Below, in pieces: positions 44,808 through 54,676 of a DNA stretch of 63,046 nucleotides. The stretch spans positions 1-63,046 of the forward strand of contig JAAFJR010000012.1 of assembly GCA_013298945.1 (NCBI GenBank), given 5' to 3'. The stretch is from Polaromonas sp. Its GTDB lineage: Bacteria > Pseudomonadota > Gammaproteobacteria > Burkholderiales > Burkholderiaceae_C. The notes under the pieces were generated by a model. That model saw only the letters and a list, made by a program, of their open reading frames with translations, was not told the DNA's origin and did not search any database. A program made the translations under genes and the position numbers. Each line of letters starts with the position of its first letter. The first letter of the stretch is position 1.

Positions 44808-44848
44808 CAAAAGCCCCGCAAACTTTGCAGTTTGCGGGGCTTTTTATT
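44808..44848. terminator. tRNA-Phe terminator
   Basis: AAAAGCCCCGCAAACTTTGC and GCGGGGCTTTTTATTT form a hairpin on the 3' side of tRNA-Phe (minus strand). It is almost the same sequence as the groESL terminator at 43120-43161. Confidence 0.75.
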
Positions 44849-44924
44849 TGGTGGCCTGGACTGGAATCGAACCAGTGACACGCGGATTTTCAATCCGCTG
44901 CTCTACCAACTGAGCTACCGGGCC
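44849..44924 (-). tRNA. tRNA-Phe(GAA)
   Basis: 76 nt with encoded CCA. Minus-strand sense starts GGCCCGGTAGCTCAGTTGGT, anticodon stem-loop GCGGATTGAAAATCCGC (anticodon GAA), T-arm GGTTCGATTCC. Acceptor GGCCCGG pairs with CCAGGCC. No integrated element is evident at it. Confidence 0.97.
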
Positions 44925-44956
44925 TGAGCCTCAGATTATAGCAGCCTTAGAGGCAT

Positions 44957-45634
44957 TTAATTACCGCCACGCTTGCTTCGTGTGAGATCGACACCAAGTT
45001 GTTTCAATTTTCTGTACAAATGGGTGCGTTCTAAGCCGGTTTTTTCGGCAATTCGGGTCATGGAGCCGCCTTCTTTGACGAGGTGGAACTCAAAATAGGC
45101 TTTTTCAAATTCGTCTCTGGCGTCGCGCAAGGGTTTGTCAAGGTTAAATGATTGGTTAGCTACGGGGCCGGTATCAACGGCACGCGCCAGCATTTGCCCA
45201 CCGGTCATGGCATTTTCTAAGGTTAACTCGCCCACGTGCTGACGAATAGCGATACTGGGTACTTTGCTGGTTTCACGAGCCAAGCCAGCTTCAACTGCTT
45301 TGAGCAATTTTTGCAGTGTGATGGGTTTTTCCAGAAATGCTTGTGCACCGATTTTGGTAGCTTCAACCGCCGTTTCAACGGTGGCGTGACCACTCATCAT
45401 GATGACGGGCATATTGAGTTGGCCTGCGCCTACCCATTCTTTAAGCAGGGTAACGCCATCAGTGTCTGGCATCCAAATATCCAGTAGTACCAAATCAGGC
45501 TTGCTGCGGTTTCGCGCTAAACGCGCCTGGCTTGCGTTTTCTGCGAGTTCAACGGTATGGCCTTCGTCGTTGAGGATTTCCCAAAGCAAATCACGAATTC
45601 CGAGTTCGTCATCGACCACCAATATATTTGCCAT
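44957..45634 (-). CDS. NtrX-like response regulator without AAA+ domain (REC-Fis)
   Basis: 225 residues: a receiver domain (1-120, Asp52 in LVLLDIWMPDTDG) and a C-terminal Fis-type helix-turn-helix (EGGSMTRIAEKTGLERTHLY). Full NtrX has a central sigma-54 AAA+ domain of ~240 residues; here it is absent, so this protein should bind DNA and act without sigma-54 activation. Gene order (regulator after a large NtrY-like kinase) matches other Burkholderiales as far as I recall. The kinase gene lies 41 bp upstream in the same operon. Likely governs nitrogen- or envelope-related responses; the regulon is unknown. Confidence 0.88.
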   Translation of the reverse strand: MANILVVDDELGIRDLLWEILNDEGHTVELAENASQARLARNRSKPDLVLLDIWMPDTDGVTLLKEWVGAGQLNMPVIMMSGHATVETAVEATKIGAQAFLEKPITLQKLLKAVEAGLARETSKVPSIAIRQHVGELTLENAMTGGQMLARAVDTGPVANQSFNLDKPLRDARDEFEKAYFEFHLVKEGGSMTRIAEKTGLERTHLYRKLKQLGVDLTRSKRGGN

Positions 45635-45675
45635 GTTGATTTTTTATTGTGCTTGTTACTATAAATTAGATTTAC

Positions 45676-48051
45676 TCAGCCCGCATTTATATCAGACACA
45701 GAGTCTACTGCGAATGATAACGAAACTTGAGCACCTTGTGCGACACCATCTGTAACACGATTTGAAATATCAATGCGCGCATTATGCTCGTCTGCTATCT
45801 TTTTTACGACAGCAAGTCCCAGGCCAGTTCCGTGGCTTTTGCTGGTGACATAGGGTTCGAATGCACGTTTTAAGATGTATTCAGGGAAGCCCGCGCCGCT
45901 GTCACTCACCACAAGTCGCACACGCCGCGTTTCCGGGTTCCATTGCGTGGTGATGGTGACCTGTTTGCTAGGTGATAAATCTGTAGCATCTACAGCATTT
46001 TGTAACAAATTATGAATGACTTGGCGCAATTGCTGAGCATCTCCCATGATGCGGGGGCATTGCGGGTCGAGCACGGGCGTTATCGTCGCTGCGCCATGCT
46101 TCGCTTTGCCCAATTGCGCATCATCGGCGCCGTAAAGCTGCAAAATGTCTGTCGCTAGTGCGTTCAGGTCAACAAGCTTCAACTCTGCTGCGGGTAAGCG
46201 CGCGTAATCCCTGAACTCATTGACCAAGCGCTTCATCGCATCAACTTGATCCACAATGGTTTTGACGGATTTGGTAACAACAGCTTGCTCTGGCTCTTCT
46301 AATTTCCCAGTGAGTTTTTTTTCTAAACGCTGCGCTGAAAGTTGTATCGGCGTTAGCGGGTTTTTGATTTCATGCGCCAAACGTCTCGCCACATCGCCCC
46401 ACGCTTGCGCGCGCTGTGACGAAACGATTTCAGAAATATCGTCAAACACCAGCAAGCGAAGTGATTCATTTGTAATGCCACCATTCAAGCTATCACCGGG
46501 CAATTCTGCGCCACGTGCAATAAGATTGATGGTGTGCTGTGTGGCATAGGGCGACGACAGCGCCGTCGCGCTATGTCCGCTGATGTCGTTGGCTGCATGC
46601 AGATTCAGCACATAAGAATGCTGCCAATGGTCAAGGTTATGCAACTTTCGTTCGCTCAGATAAGCATCAAATTGCGCCTGAACACCTGCCGAAAAGGCCT
46701 CTAAGCCAGCAACACTTGAGAGCTGCCTGCCTTCAAATTCTTTCAAAGTCACTCGCAAAATCCGAGTAGCTCCTGGGTTAAACGATTGAATGACACCTTT
46801 GGCATCCAACACAATGACGCCCGAGGTTAAGTTATCCAAAATAACCTGCAAATTTTCGCGTGCGGTATTAACTTGCGCCATGCTGCTGTCCACCGCAGCA
46901 CGCGCATCAAAAAGCTGCTGCGTCATCTCTGCAAATGAACGCGTCAGACCACCCAGTTCATCTTTGCTTTTTAAAATGGGTTTGGGTGTCAAATCGCCTG
47001 CGGCAACTTGACGCACACCGTCTGCTAATAACAGCAGTGGAGCCGCGAGCTGAGCACCTAAAAATACGGCAAGCAAAACCGCTGTAAATACCGCTAAAAA
47101 CAAGCTCAAAGTCAATGTAGCGATGTACATGCGCTTCAACCCCCCACGCGCCAAGGCTCTGTTTTGATACTCACGGTTGGCCTCGGTCACTGCTAGTGCG
47201 TTGGCAACCAGTGTGGGGGAAAGCTGCTGAGTCACTTGTAAATACCGTGGCTCCGATGAAATACCCAAACCACCAGCTTGCACGGCAGCGAGCACTCTGA
47301 TTTTTACGGCTGAAGGTGTTGCTGTCGCTCCAGCTACTGCTTCGTCAAGTCCATCCAAGCTAACTATTTGACGTTGTAGCTTTGCTGTGCGCAATTGCTG
47401 TTGTGTGGGTCGATCTGGGTTTAATTGGTAGCGAGAGGCTCCTGCGCTGCTTATGAGCTGCCCGGTTGATGTCCACAAAAAAGCATCTTCAACAGACAAC
47501 TGTTCGCGAATACGCTCTAACTCAAGCGAAGCAGCCACATCCGACATATCAGAAAGCCGTCTTGCAGCCACAACAGTGTTGTTACTAAGTTCAGTAGAGA
47601 GCACATCAATCGTGACGCGACCCAAATTCAAACCAGCATCAAGTGCCGCCTCTACCTTGACATCAAACCAACTTTCAATGGAACGCGCCACGAATTGGTA
47701 TGAGACAACATAGATCAAAACGCCAGGAGCAAAGCCCACCAAAGCGAATATCAATGCCAACTTGACTAACAGTTGGCTGCCAAATTTGCCTTGCCGCAAA
47801 CGCACAACCAAGCGGATAGCCAACCCAATGATCAGCAACAGAAGAAACGATGCGACAACCGTGTTGACGATCAGGAGTTGACCATACGTGTCTTCATATT
47901 GTGCGCGGTTATTGGTGGATATAGTTAGCAAAAAAAGTAAAGCCAAGCCCATGAGTACCATGGCGACTGCGCCAATGCCGAGCAACCAGCGGAGTTGGCG
48001 CGACTTTGACAAGATTGGATCCAAGCCCAGTAGCGTCAAAAATTTACTCAC
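45676..48051 (-). CDS. NtrY-like membrane sensor histidine kinase
   Basis: 791 residues. Four membrane segments: about 21-43 (LLGIGAVAMVLMGLALLFLL), 60-80 (VNTVVASFLLLLIIGLAI), 95-120 (LALIFALVGFAPGVLIYVVS) and 305-330 (LSLFLAVFTAVLLAVFLGAQ), with a ~190-residue periplasmic domain between the third and fourth. Then HAMP, PAS (VILDNLTSGVIVLDAKGVIQ), HisKA with VARRLAHEIKNPLTPIQLSA (phospho-His in AHE) and HATPase motifs DSGAGFPE and GTGLGLAVV. Partner: the REC-Fis protein next in the operon. Overlaps DUF4390 by 4 bp. Confidence 0.9.
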   Translation of the reverse strand: MSKFLTLLGLDPILSKSRQLRWLLGIGAVAMVLMGLALLFLLTISTNNRAQYEDTYGQLLIVNTVVASFLLLLIIGLAIRLVVRLRQGKFGSQLLVKLALIFALVGFAPGVLIYVVSYQFVARSIESWFDVKVEAALDAGLNLGRVTIDVLSTELSNNTVVAARRLSDMSDVAASLELERIREQLSVEDAFLWTSTGQLISSAGASRYQLNPDRPTQQQLRTAKLQRQIVSLDGLDEAVAGATATPSAVKIRVLAAVQAGGLGISSEPRYLQVTQQLSPTLVANALAVTEANREYQNRALARGGLKRMYIATLTLSLFLAVFTAVLLAVFLGAQLAAPLLLLADGVRQVAAGDLTPKPILKSKDELGGLTRSFAEMTQQLFDARAAVDSSMAQVNTARENLQVILDNLTSGVIVLDAKGVIQSFNPGATRILRVTLKEFEGRQLSSVAGLEAFSAGVQAQFDAYLSERKLHNLDHWQHSYVLNLHAANDISGHSATALSSPYATQHTINLIARGAELPGDSLNGGITNESLRLLVFDDISEIVSSQRAQAWGDVARRLAHEIKNPLTPIQLSAQRLEKKLTGKLEEPEQAVVTKSVKTIVDQVDAMKRLVNEFRDYARLPAAELKLVDLNALATDILQLYGADDAQLGKAKHGAATITPVLDPQCPRIMGDAQQLRQVIHNLLQNAVDATDLSPSKQVTITTQWNPETRRVRLVVSDSGAGFPEYILKRAFEPYVTSKSHGTGLGLAVVKKIADEHNARIDISNRVTDGVAQGAQVSLSFAVDSVSDINAG

Positions 48052-48710
48052 TTGCTGACCTCAGACGCGAACCTGATACTTTTTGAAGTCGAGATATTCC
48101 AATCGGTTTGTCCAATCAATCCAATTTGAAAAGGGCGCGGTAGTTGTGAAATATCTAACTTAAAACTCAACTCAACGGTATGAAGCACATCTGGATCTAG
48201 CTCAGCCAATTCAACAATTCGCCAACGACTGATACGTTGCACTTTTGACAGAGCCTCAGTCAACGTATCGAAATATTGAGGCAGTCCACCGCCAAGGCCA
48301 CTGCCATTAGTACCCGAGCTATTGGAAACATTCAGGCGCCATCGCCGCGTCAATGGCTGATAGGCAAGACGAATTTGACGTGTTGCAACGGCTAATTTTT
48401 TATCATACCAATACCAGCGGTCCCGTCTAACTTCGGCCTCGGCAACAAAAAATAGCGGAATACCCTTGAGCAACACATCCTCTATCGGTGCAGGTAAATC
48501 AAAAGTCAATTGCGCGTTTAAAAAAACTGCGCCTTCGCCGCGCTCAATTTGAATGGTGTTAATGCCGGCAGAAGCACCATCAGAGTTTGCAGCATGAACC
48601 ATTTGCAGCGCAGATATGACGAAAAACACAAACGCGAAAAAGCAGCGCAATAACATCTTTGCAAGCTTAAGTTGATTGTTTTTCAAAGAGCGCGTAAAAA
48701 AATCCATCAT
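48048..48710 (-). CDS. DUF4390 periplasmic protein
   Basis: 220 residues if started at 48710, which overlaps rsmB by 44 bp; a start at 48656 (MLLRCFFAFVFFVISALQMV) would give a clean signal peptide and less overlap. DUF4390 pattern: IQIERGEGAVFLNAQLTFDL, ALLKGIPLFFVAEAEVRRDR-like LLKGIPLFFVAEAEVRRDRW, and RQIRLAYQPLTRRWRLNV. Function unknown; the gene is almost always between rsmB and the NtrY-like kinase in Burkholderiales, so it may modulate that kinase from the periplasm. Ends overlapping the kinase start (ATGA). Confidence 0.85.
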   Translation of the reverse strand: MMDFFTRSLKNNQLKLAKMLLRCFFAFVFFVISALQMVHAANSDGASAGINTIQIERGEGAVFLNAQLTFDLPAPIEDVLLKGIPLFFVAEAEVRRDRWYWYDKKLAVATRQIRLAYQPLTRRWRLNVSNSSGTNGSGLGGGLPQYFDTLTEALSKVQRISRWRIVELAELDPDVLHTVELSFKLDISQLPRPFQIGLIGQTDWNISTSKSIRFASEVSK

Positions 48711-50055
48711 GGTTAGTCAATTTATTACTCTGTTCATTGTGAGCGACGACGCCAGTTTTTGCACTGTTTTGGGGGATTAAATGCCCAGGTGAGCTCAGAA
48801 GTTTTGCATTTTTGTTGTTTGAAGTGAACAAAGCCACTTGATCATGCCCTTCTGCTTTAAAGACAGAACAAGTGCAATACAGCAATCTGCCACCCGGTTT
48901 AACCAGCTTCCACAGCGTATCCAATAAATGCCGTTGAATTTCCGCGAGTTGAGCGATATCGGTTTCACGACGCAACCAACGAATATCTGGATGGCGACGA
49001 ACAATGCCCGATGCGGTGCAGGGTGCATCTAATAATATGGCGTCAAAGAGAGCGTCGTTTTTAGCATTAAACCAAGTATCTGGCTTGGCGGCATCCGCCA
49101 CCATAACTTTTGCGCTTAACCCTACACGATTTAAATTTTGGCGAATCAATTCACAACGCGCAGCATCTATATCCAACGCAACAACTTCACAATCAACCAT
49201 TTCAAGTATGTGTGCCGTTTTACCGCCAGGTGCGGCACAAGCGTCCAAAATACGCGATTGGGCGCTTAAATTTATGCCATCCAATAGCAATGGGGCGGCA
49301 AGCTGAGCAGCTGCATCTTGAACTGAGACCGTACCATCCGCGAAGCCTAAAATTTCATGAACTGGAATGGCTTTATTGAAACTAACGCCAAAATTTCCGC
49401 CCTGCATTATTTCATTTTCAGCTATACTATTTATAGCATTATAAGCAATTAAATAGCCGGCTACACTCGATTTTTTAGTATTGACACGCAAAGACAATGG
49501 TGCATGCGTGTTGTTTAACTGCAATATCTGTTGCCAAGCATTTGGATGGTCAGCTTTAAGACGTTTTATCCACCACTGCGGATGGTTCCATTGCCCGACA
49601 GGATGCGTCAGCGCTCTTTGCGTTAATGTGTCCTTTTCACGTAAAAAACGACGTAAGCAGGCGTTGATAAAACTGCTGGATGCGTTGGTATTTGGATGGC
49701 GCTTGGCTGCCTCTACCGCTTGATCGACCAAGGTAAAAGCTTCGTAATGCATGCCTGCACTTTCACCACACAAAATTGCTAACGCAACGCATAACAAGGC
49801 ATCCGCTTGAGGTGGAGGTGCACGCTTAGCCAAATTACTTTTGATAATTTCAGCCGTTCCCAACCAACGCCATACATGGAAACTAAGCGCTTGCACGCCT
49901 GGACGCATACTGACGTCAACCTGCTTTAAAGCGCTTGTCCCAGACTCACCAGAGCGTACGGCTTGTAACACATTTGCAGTACTTTGCAATTGCCGCCATA
50001 AAGGAATTTGAGTTGGTGCTTTTTTAACTGTATCAAATGATGCTTGCAAGGTCAT
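48667..50055 (-). CDS. rsmB: 16S rRNA (cytosine-967-C5)-methyltransferase
   Basis: 462 residues. N-terminal NusB-like domain (about 20-160), then a Rossmann methyltransferase with DACAAPGGKTAHILEM (motif I), PCTASGIVRRHPDIRW (catalytic Cys of PCxAxG) and LLYCTCSVFKAEG (second Cys). It methylates C967 in 16S rRNA. Repeat R6 occupies the variable linker after LSLRVNT at about residues 197-220, replacing the usual helix by KKSSVAGYLIAYNAINSIAE without loss of frame. First of the operon with DUF4390, kinase and regulator; overlaps the mini-LemA stop as ATGA. Confidence 0.95.
   Translation of the reverse strand: MTLQASFDTVKKAPTQIPLWRQLQSTANVLQAVRSGESGTSALKQVDVSMRPGVQALSFHVWRWLGTAEIIKSNLAKRAPPPQADALLCVALAILCGESAGMHYEAFTLVDQAVEAAKRHPNTNASSSFINACLRRFLREKDTLTQRALTHPVGQWNHPQWWIKRLKADHPNAWQQILQLNNTHAPLSLRVNTKKSSVAGYLIAYNAINSIAENEIMQGGNFGVSFNKAIPVHEILGFADGTVSVQDAAAQLAAPLLLDGINLSAQSRILDACAAPGGKTAHILEMVDCEVVALDIDAARCELIRQNLNRVGLSAKVMVADAAKPDTWFNAKNDALFDAILLDAPCTASGIVRRHPDIRWLRRETDIAQLAEIQRHLLDTLWKLVKPGGRLLYCTCSVFKAEGHDQVALFTSNNKNAKLLSSPGHLIPQNSAKTGVVAHNEQSNKLTNHDGFFYALFEKQST
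49418..49480 (+). repeat. Dispersed repeat copy R6 inside rsmB
   Basis: ATACTATTTATAGCATTATA, AGCAATTAAATAGCCGGCTA and CACTCGATTTTTTAGTATT, closely parallel to R5 including the outer ATACTA/TAGTAT inverted pair. It is read in frame on the opposite strand by rsmB and does not break the gene. Confidence 0.8.
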
Positions 50056-50291
50056 GGCATTTCGTCATCACTATCGATGACCGGTTTAAAGGCAAATACA
50101 GCGGCCAGCAAGGATGCTGGAAACTGTTTAATGGCCTGGTTGTATTGTGAAACCGCCAACGCACTGGCATCTTTAACTGTAGCCACGGCTCGCATACGCA
50201 CCATTCGGTTATAGGCGCCTATGATCCAGCAGATGCAAATAGTAAAAAAAATAACCCAAAGCGTGGTTTTAAGCATGGTTGAATCCGTCAT
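50052..50291 (-). CDS. Miniature LemA-like membrane protein
   Basis: 79 residues from the ATG at 50291. A membrane helix (TTLWVIFFTICICWIIGA) is followed by YNRMVRMRAVA, the LemA signature after its anchor, then SALAVSQYNQAIKQFPASLL and AAVFAFKPV, the LemA C-terminal motif (YN.A...FP...A..F.F.P). The ~100-residue helical middle of LemA is missing, as if removed in frame. It is coupled to rsmB (ATGA). The function of LemA proteins is unclear, and this short form is even more so. Confidence 0.65.
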   Translation of the reverse strand: MTDSTMLKTTLWVIFFTICICWIIGAYNRMVRMRAVATVKDASALAVSQYNQAIKQFPASLLAAVFAFKPVIDSDDEMP

Positions 50292-50315
50292 AGCAATCAA
50301 CTTTAAGTAACAATA

Positions 50316-50354
50316 AAAACGCCCCACAATCGCTTAGCGATAATGGGGCGTTTT
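50316..50354. terminator. rpoC operon terminator
   Basis: AAAACGCCCCACAATCGC and GCGATAATGGGGCGTTTT form a long stem around TTA, 33 bp past the rpoC stop in minus sense; T-rich on both sides, so it could also act for plus-strand reads. It separates the ribosomal/RNA-polymerase operon from the mini-LemA/rsmB operon. Confidence 0.85.
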
Positions 50355-50387
50355 GTATCACACCTGCCGCTGATATCTTAAAAGATA

Positions 50388-53300
50388 TTACTCTGTAGCT
50401 ACGTTTTCCGTTGCGACAACTTCAGCAGAAGCTTCTTCGCTTGTGTCATTTGCCAAGCTGTCGCGCTCTTCAGCTTCAGCTTGCGCAATGGCTTGACGTT
50501 CAATATCGTCCATTTGTTCTTTCGCTTTACGTGCTTGGTGGTAAGCCAAACCCGTGCCAGCTGGGATCAAGCGGCCAACAATTACGTTTTCTTTCAAGCC
50601 GCGTAACGGATCACGTTTGCCCATAATAGCGGCTTCCGTCAGAACGCGAGTCGTCTCTTGGAACGAGGCGGCGCTGATGAAGCTGTCTGTCGACAATGAC
50701 GCTTTGGTAATACCCAACAATAAGTTAGAGAACGTCGCTGGCAACTTGCCTTCCGCACGCAAAGCATCGTTGGTATTCAACATTGCGGCACGCTCAACTT
50801 GTTCTCCATTGATGTAGCTTGAATCACCTGCATTTTCGACAACCACGCGACGCAACATTTGGCGAACGATGACTTCGATGTGCTTGTCATTGATTTTCAC
50901 GCCTTGCAAGCGATAAACGTCCTGCACTTCGTCAACAATATAACGCGCCAACTCTTCGCTGCCTAACAAGCGCAAAATGTCTTGCGGATCAGCTGGGCCG
51001 TCCACAATGCTTTCGCCTTTGTTAACCACTTGGCCTTCGTGCACCAAAATGTTTTTCTCTTTCGGCACGAGATCTTCCCAAACTTTGCCGTCCGGATCCG
51101 TAATTTGCATACGGATTTTGCCTTTGGTTTCTTTACCAAACGACACGGTACCCGTCATTTCTGCCAAAGTACCTTTGTCTTTTGGTGTGCGCGCTTCAAA
51201 TAACTCAGCAACACGCGGCAAACCACCGGTAATATCGCGGGTTTTTTGACCTTCGATTGGGATACGAGCCAACACTTCGCCAGGACCTACATCTTGACCA
51301 TCGCGGACTTGAATCAAAGCGCCGACAGGAAAGCCAATTGTCACTGAATGGTCAGTACCGGGAATTTTCACCTCATTGCCAGTTGCGTCAATCAGCTTGA
51401 CTTGTGGACGAACAACTTTAGCCGCGCCGCGACGTTTCGGATCAATAACCACCATGGTGGACAAACCGGTCACCTCGTCAACCTGCCTAGCAACAGTCAA
51501 ACCCTCTTCAACGTTTTCAAACTTGGATTGACCCGCAAACTCAGTAATGATTGGGCGCGTCAATGGATCCCAGTTTGCCAAAATAGCGCCAGACTTGATT
51601 TTATCGTCAGCCTTCACCGCCAAAGTCGCACCGTAAGGTACTTTATGACGTTCGCGTTCACGGCCATGCTCGTCATGGATGACAATTTCACCCGAGCGAG
51701 AAATAACAACCAAGTCTTTCTTGCTATTGGTTACATAGCGCATCGTGGCATTAAAACCAATTACACCATTCGATTTCGCTTCAACACTAGATGCAATAGC
51801 TGCACGTGAAGCAGCACCACCGATGTGGAAGGTACGCATCGTCAGCTGTGTACCAGGTTCACCGATCGACTGAGCAGCAATCACACCGACTGCTTCGCCA
51901 CCATTGATCAAACCACCACGACCCAAGTCGCGACCATAGCAAGTTGCACAAATACCAAAGCGTGTCTCACAAGTCAGCGCAGTACGAACTTTGATTTCAT
52001 CAACGCCAGCTGCTTCTAACTCATCGATCAAATCTTCGTCGAGCATAGTGCCAGCGGTTGCTAACACAGCACGATTTTCCGGATGGAGAATATCATCAGC
52101 TGCGGTACGACCTAAAATACGATCGCGCAATGACTCAATCACTTCACCGCCTTCAACAATAGCGCGCATCAACGAACCATCATGCGTACCGCAATCTTGC
52201 TCTGTCACGACCAAATCTTGGGTGACGTCGACCAAGCGACGCGTCAAGTAACCAGAGTTAGCCGTTTTCAAAGCCGTGTCTGCAAGACCTTTTCGGGCGC
52301 CGTGAGTAGAAATAAAGTATTGAAGCACGTTCAAGCCTTCACGGAAATTTGCCGTGATAGGTGTTTCAATGATTGAGCCGTCCGGCTTAGCCATCAAACC
52401 GCGCATACCTGCGAGCTGGCGAATCTGCGCCGCAGAGCCTCGCGCACTTGAGTCAGCCATCATGTAAATCGAGTTGAACGATTCTTGGTTGACTTCTTTG
52501 CCATGACGGTCAATGGTTTTCTCTACAGCCAATTGCGCCATCATCACTTTAGAAATTTCGTCGCCTGCTTTGCCCCAGATATCGACCACCTTGTTGTAAC
52601 GCTCGCCCGCAGTCACTAGACCGGAAGTGTATTGATTACCAATTTCTTTAACTTCAGTTTCGCAACGTTTGATGATTTCGTACTTCTCTTTTGGAACAAG
52701 CATGTCATCAACGCAAATTGAAATACCTGCTTTAGTCGCCAAACGGAAACCATTTTGTAGTAGCTTATCTGCAAAAACAACAGTTTCTTTCAAACCGCAT
52801 TTACGGAAAGATACGTTGATGAGCTTTGAAATTTCTTTCTTTTTCAATGCTTTGTTGATATTCGCAAAAGGCAAGCCCTTTGGTAATATTTCGCTCAATA
52901 AGGCTCGACCTGCCGTGGTTTCCCAAAGCTTTGTAGAAGGCACAAATTCACCTGTTTCTTTGTCCTTCGTGTACTCAGTCAGTCGCACGTTAATTCGTGC
53001 AGTTAACTCAACCACGCCAGCATCAAATGCACGCTGAACTTCTGTAATGTTAGCGAACAACATGCCCTCGCCTTTGCCATTGGTGCGGTCGCGTGTGGTG
53101 TAGTACAAACCAAGCACAACGTCTTGTGACGGAACAATCGATGGCTCGCCACTTGCTGGGAACAAAATATTGTTCGATGCCAACATCAAGGTGCGGGCTT
53201 CCATTTGCGCCTCAACAGATAGAGGCACATGTACAGCCATTTGGTCACCGTCAAAGTCCGCATTGAATGCCGAACAAACCAAAGGATGCAACTGTATCGC

Positions 53301-54629
53301 TTTGCCTTCGATTAAAATCGGCTCAAATGCTTGAATACCCAAACGGTGCAAAGTTGGTGCGCGGTTCAACATCACCGGATGTTCTTTAATAACCTCTTCC
53401 AAGATATCCCAAACGACGGGTGTACCAGATTCAACCTCTTTCTTAGCCGCCTTGATAGTGGTCGCAATGCCACGTGCTTCCAATTGAGCAAAGATGAAAG
53501 GTTTGAACAGCTCAAGTGCCATCAGTTTAGGCAGGCCGCACTGATGCAATTTGAGTGTTGGCCCAACGGTAATAACCGAACGACCAGAATAGTCAACGCG
53601 TTTACCCAGTAAGTTTTGACGGAAACGACCTGATTTACCTTTGATCATGTCTGCCAAAGACTTCAGAGCGCGCTTGTTAGCGCCAGTCATCGCCTTGCCG
53701 CGGCGACCATTGTCAAGCAATGAATCAACCGCTTCTTGCAACATACGCTTTTCATTGCGTGCAATGATTTCAGGAGCTTTGAGTTCCAACAGACGGCGCA
53801 GACGACTATTACGATTAATAACGCGACGGTACAAATCGTTCAAATCTGAAGTTGCGAAACGGCCACCATCCAAAGGAACCAGTGGGCGCAAATCAGGTGG
53901 CAGAACAGGCAACACATCCATCACCATCCACTCAGGCTTGATGCCGGACTTCTTGAAAGCCTCCATCAATTTGAGGCGCTTGGAATTTTTCTTGATTTTG
54001 ACTTCAGACCCAGTCAAATCGCCACGCAATTTTTCAATGATCATGTCGATATCAAGATCACTCAAGAGATCTTTGATACCTTCTGCGCCCATTTTCGCAA
54101 TGAACTCATCGCCATGCTCTTTGCGCTGTGCGTCATGGTCATCTTCAGACATGATGCTGTATTTTTTCAACGGCGTCATGCCGGGGTCGGTCACCACATA
54201 TGCTTCGAAATACAAAACGCGTTCGATATCCCGCAAAGTCATGTCCAAAACCATACCCAAGCGAGATGGCAATGATTTCAAAAACCAAATATGCGCACAG
54301 GGTGCAGACAGGTCAATATGCCCCATACGCTCGCGTCGAACTTTAGTCTGTGTAACCTCAACGCCACATTTTTCGCAGATGACGCCGCGATGCTTTAGGC
54401 GTTTGTATTTGCCACACAAGCATTCATAGTCTTTAATAGGGCCAAAAATTTTGGCGCAAAACAGACCGTCACGCTCGGGTTTAAATGTACGGTAGTTGAT
54501 GGTTTCAGGCTTTTTTACTTCGCCGAATGACCATGACCGAATTTTCTCGGGTGATGCCATACCAATTTTAATGGCATGGAAATTTTCGTCTGGCGTGAAC
54601 TGCTTAAACAGATCGAGTAATGATTTCAT
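50388..54629 (-). CDS. rpoC: RNA polymerase subunit beta'
   Basis: 1413 residues, full length. Zinc ribbon C-x-C-G ... C-x-x-C ([20 protein letters not shown]), the catalytic NADFDGDQM aspartates (in [20 protein letters not shown]), bridge-helix region ([20 protein letters not shown]) and C-terminal QVERAAMLN region are present. Last gene of the tuf-side operon, 47 bp after rpoB. It ends with an acidic/Ala tail typical of beta-proteobacteria. Confidence 0.99.
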   Translation of the reverse strand: MKSLLDLFKQFTPDENFHAIKIGMASPEKIRSWSFGEVKKPETINYRTFKPERDGLFCAKIFGPIKDYECLCGKYKRLKHRGVICEKCGVEVTQTKVRRERMGHIDLSAPCAHIWFLKSLPSRLGMVLDMTLRDIERVLYFEAYVVTDPGMTPLKKYSIMSEDDHDAQRKEHGDEFIAKMGAEGIKDLLSDLDIDMIIEKLRGDLTGSEVKIKKNSKRLKLMEAFKKSGIKPEWMVMDVLPVLPPDLRPLVPLDGGRFATSDLNDLYRRVINRNSRLRRLLELKAPEIIARNEKRMLQEAVDSLLDNGRRGKAMTGANKRALKSLADMIKGKSGRFRQNLLGKRVDYSGRSVITVGPTLKLHQCGLPKLMALELFKPFIFAQLEARGIATTIKAAKKEVESGTPVVWDILEEVIKEHPVMLNRAPTLHRLGIQAFEPILIEGKAIQLHPLVCSAFNADFDGDQMAVHVPLSVEAQMEARTLMLASNNILFPASGEPSIVPSQDVVLGLYYTTRDRTNGKGEGMLFANITEVQRAFDAGVVELTARINVRLTEYTKDKETGEFVPSTKLWETTAGRALLSEILPKGLPFANINKALKKKEISKLINVSFRKCGLKETVVFADKLLQNGFRLATKAGISICVDDMLVPKEKYEIIKRCETEVKEIGNQYTSGLVTAGERYNKVVDIWGKAGDEISKVMMAQLAVEKTIDRHGKEVNQESFNSIYMMADSSARGSAAQIRQLAGMRGLMAKPDGSIIETPITANFREGLNVLQYFISTHGARKGLADTALKTANSGYLTRRLVDVTQDLVVTEQDCGTHDGSLMRAIVEGGEVIESLRDRILGRTAADDILHPENRAVLATAGTMLDEDLIDELEAAGVDEIKVRTALTCETRFGICATCYGRDLGRGGLINGGEAVGVIAAQSIGEPGTQLTMRTFHIGGAASRAAIASSVEAKSNGVIGFNATMRYVTNSKKDLVVISRSGEIVIHDEHGRERERHKVPYGATLAVKADDKIKSGAILANWDPLTRPIITEFAGQSKFENVEEGLTVARQVDEVTGLSTMVVIDPKRRGAAKVVRPQVKLIDATGNEVKIPGTDHSVTIGFPVGALIQVRDGQDVGPGEVLARIPIEGQKTRDITGGLPRVAELFEARTPKDKGTLAEMTGTVSFGKETKGKIRMQITDPDGKVWEDLVPKEKNILVHEGQVVNKGESIVDGPADPQDILRLLGSEELARYIVDEVQDVYRLQGVKINDKHIEVIVRQMLRRVVVENAGDSSYINGEQVERAAMLNTNDALRAEGKLPATFSNLLLGITKASLSTDSFISAASFQETTRVLTEAAIMGKRDPLRGLKENVIVGRLIPAGTGLAYHQARKAKEQMDDIERQAIAQAEAEERDSLANDTSEEASAEVVATENVATE

Positions 54630-54676
54630 GTTTGATCCTTATCCTTGTCCGTGATTTATTCGAAACTAATATGCTT

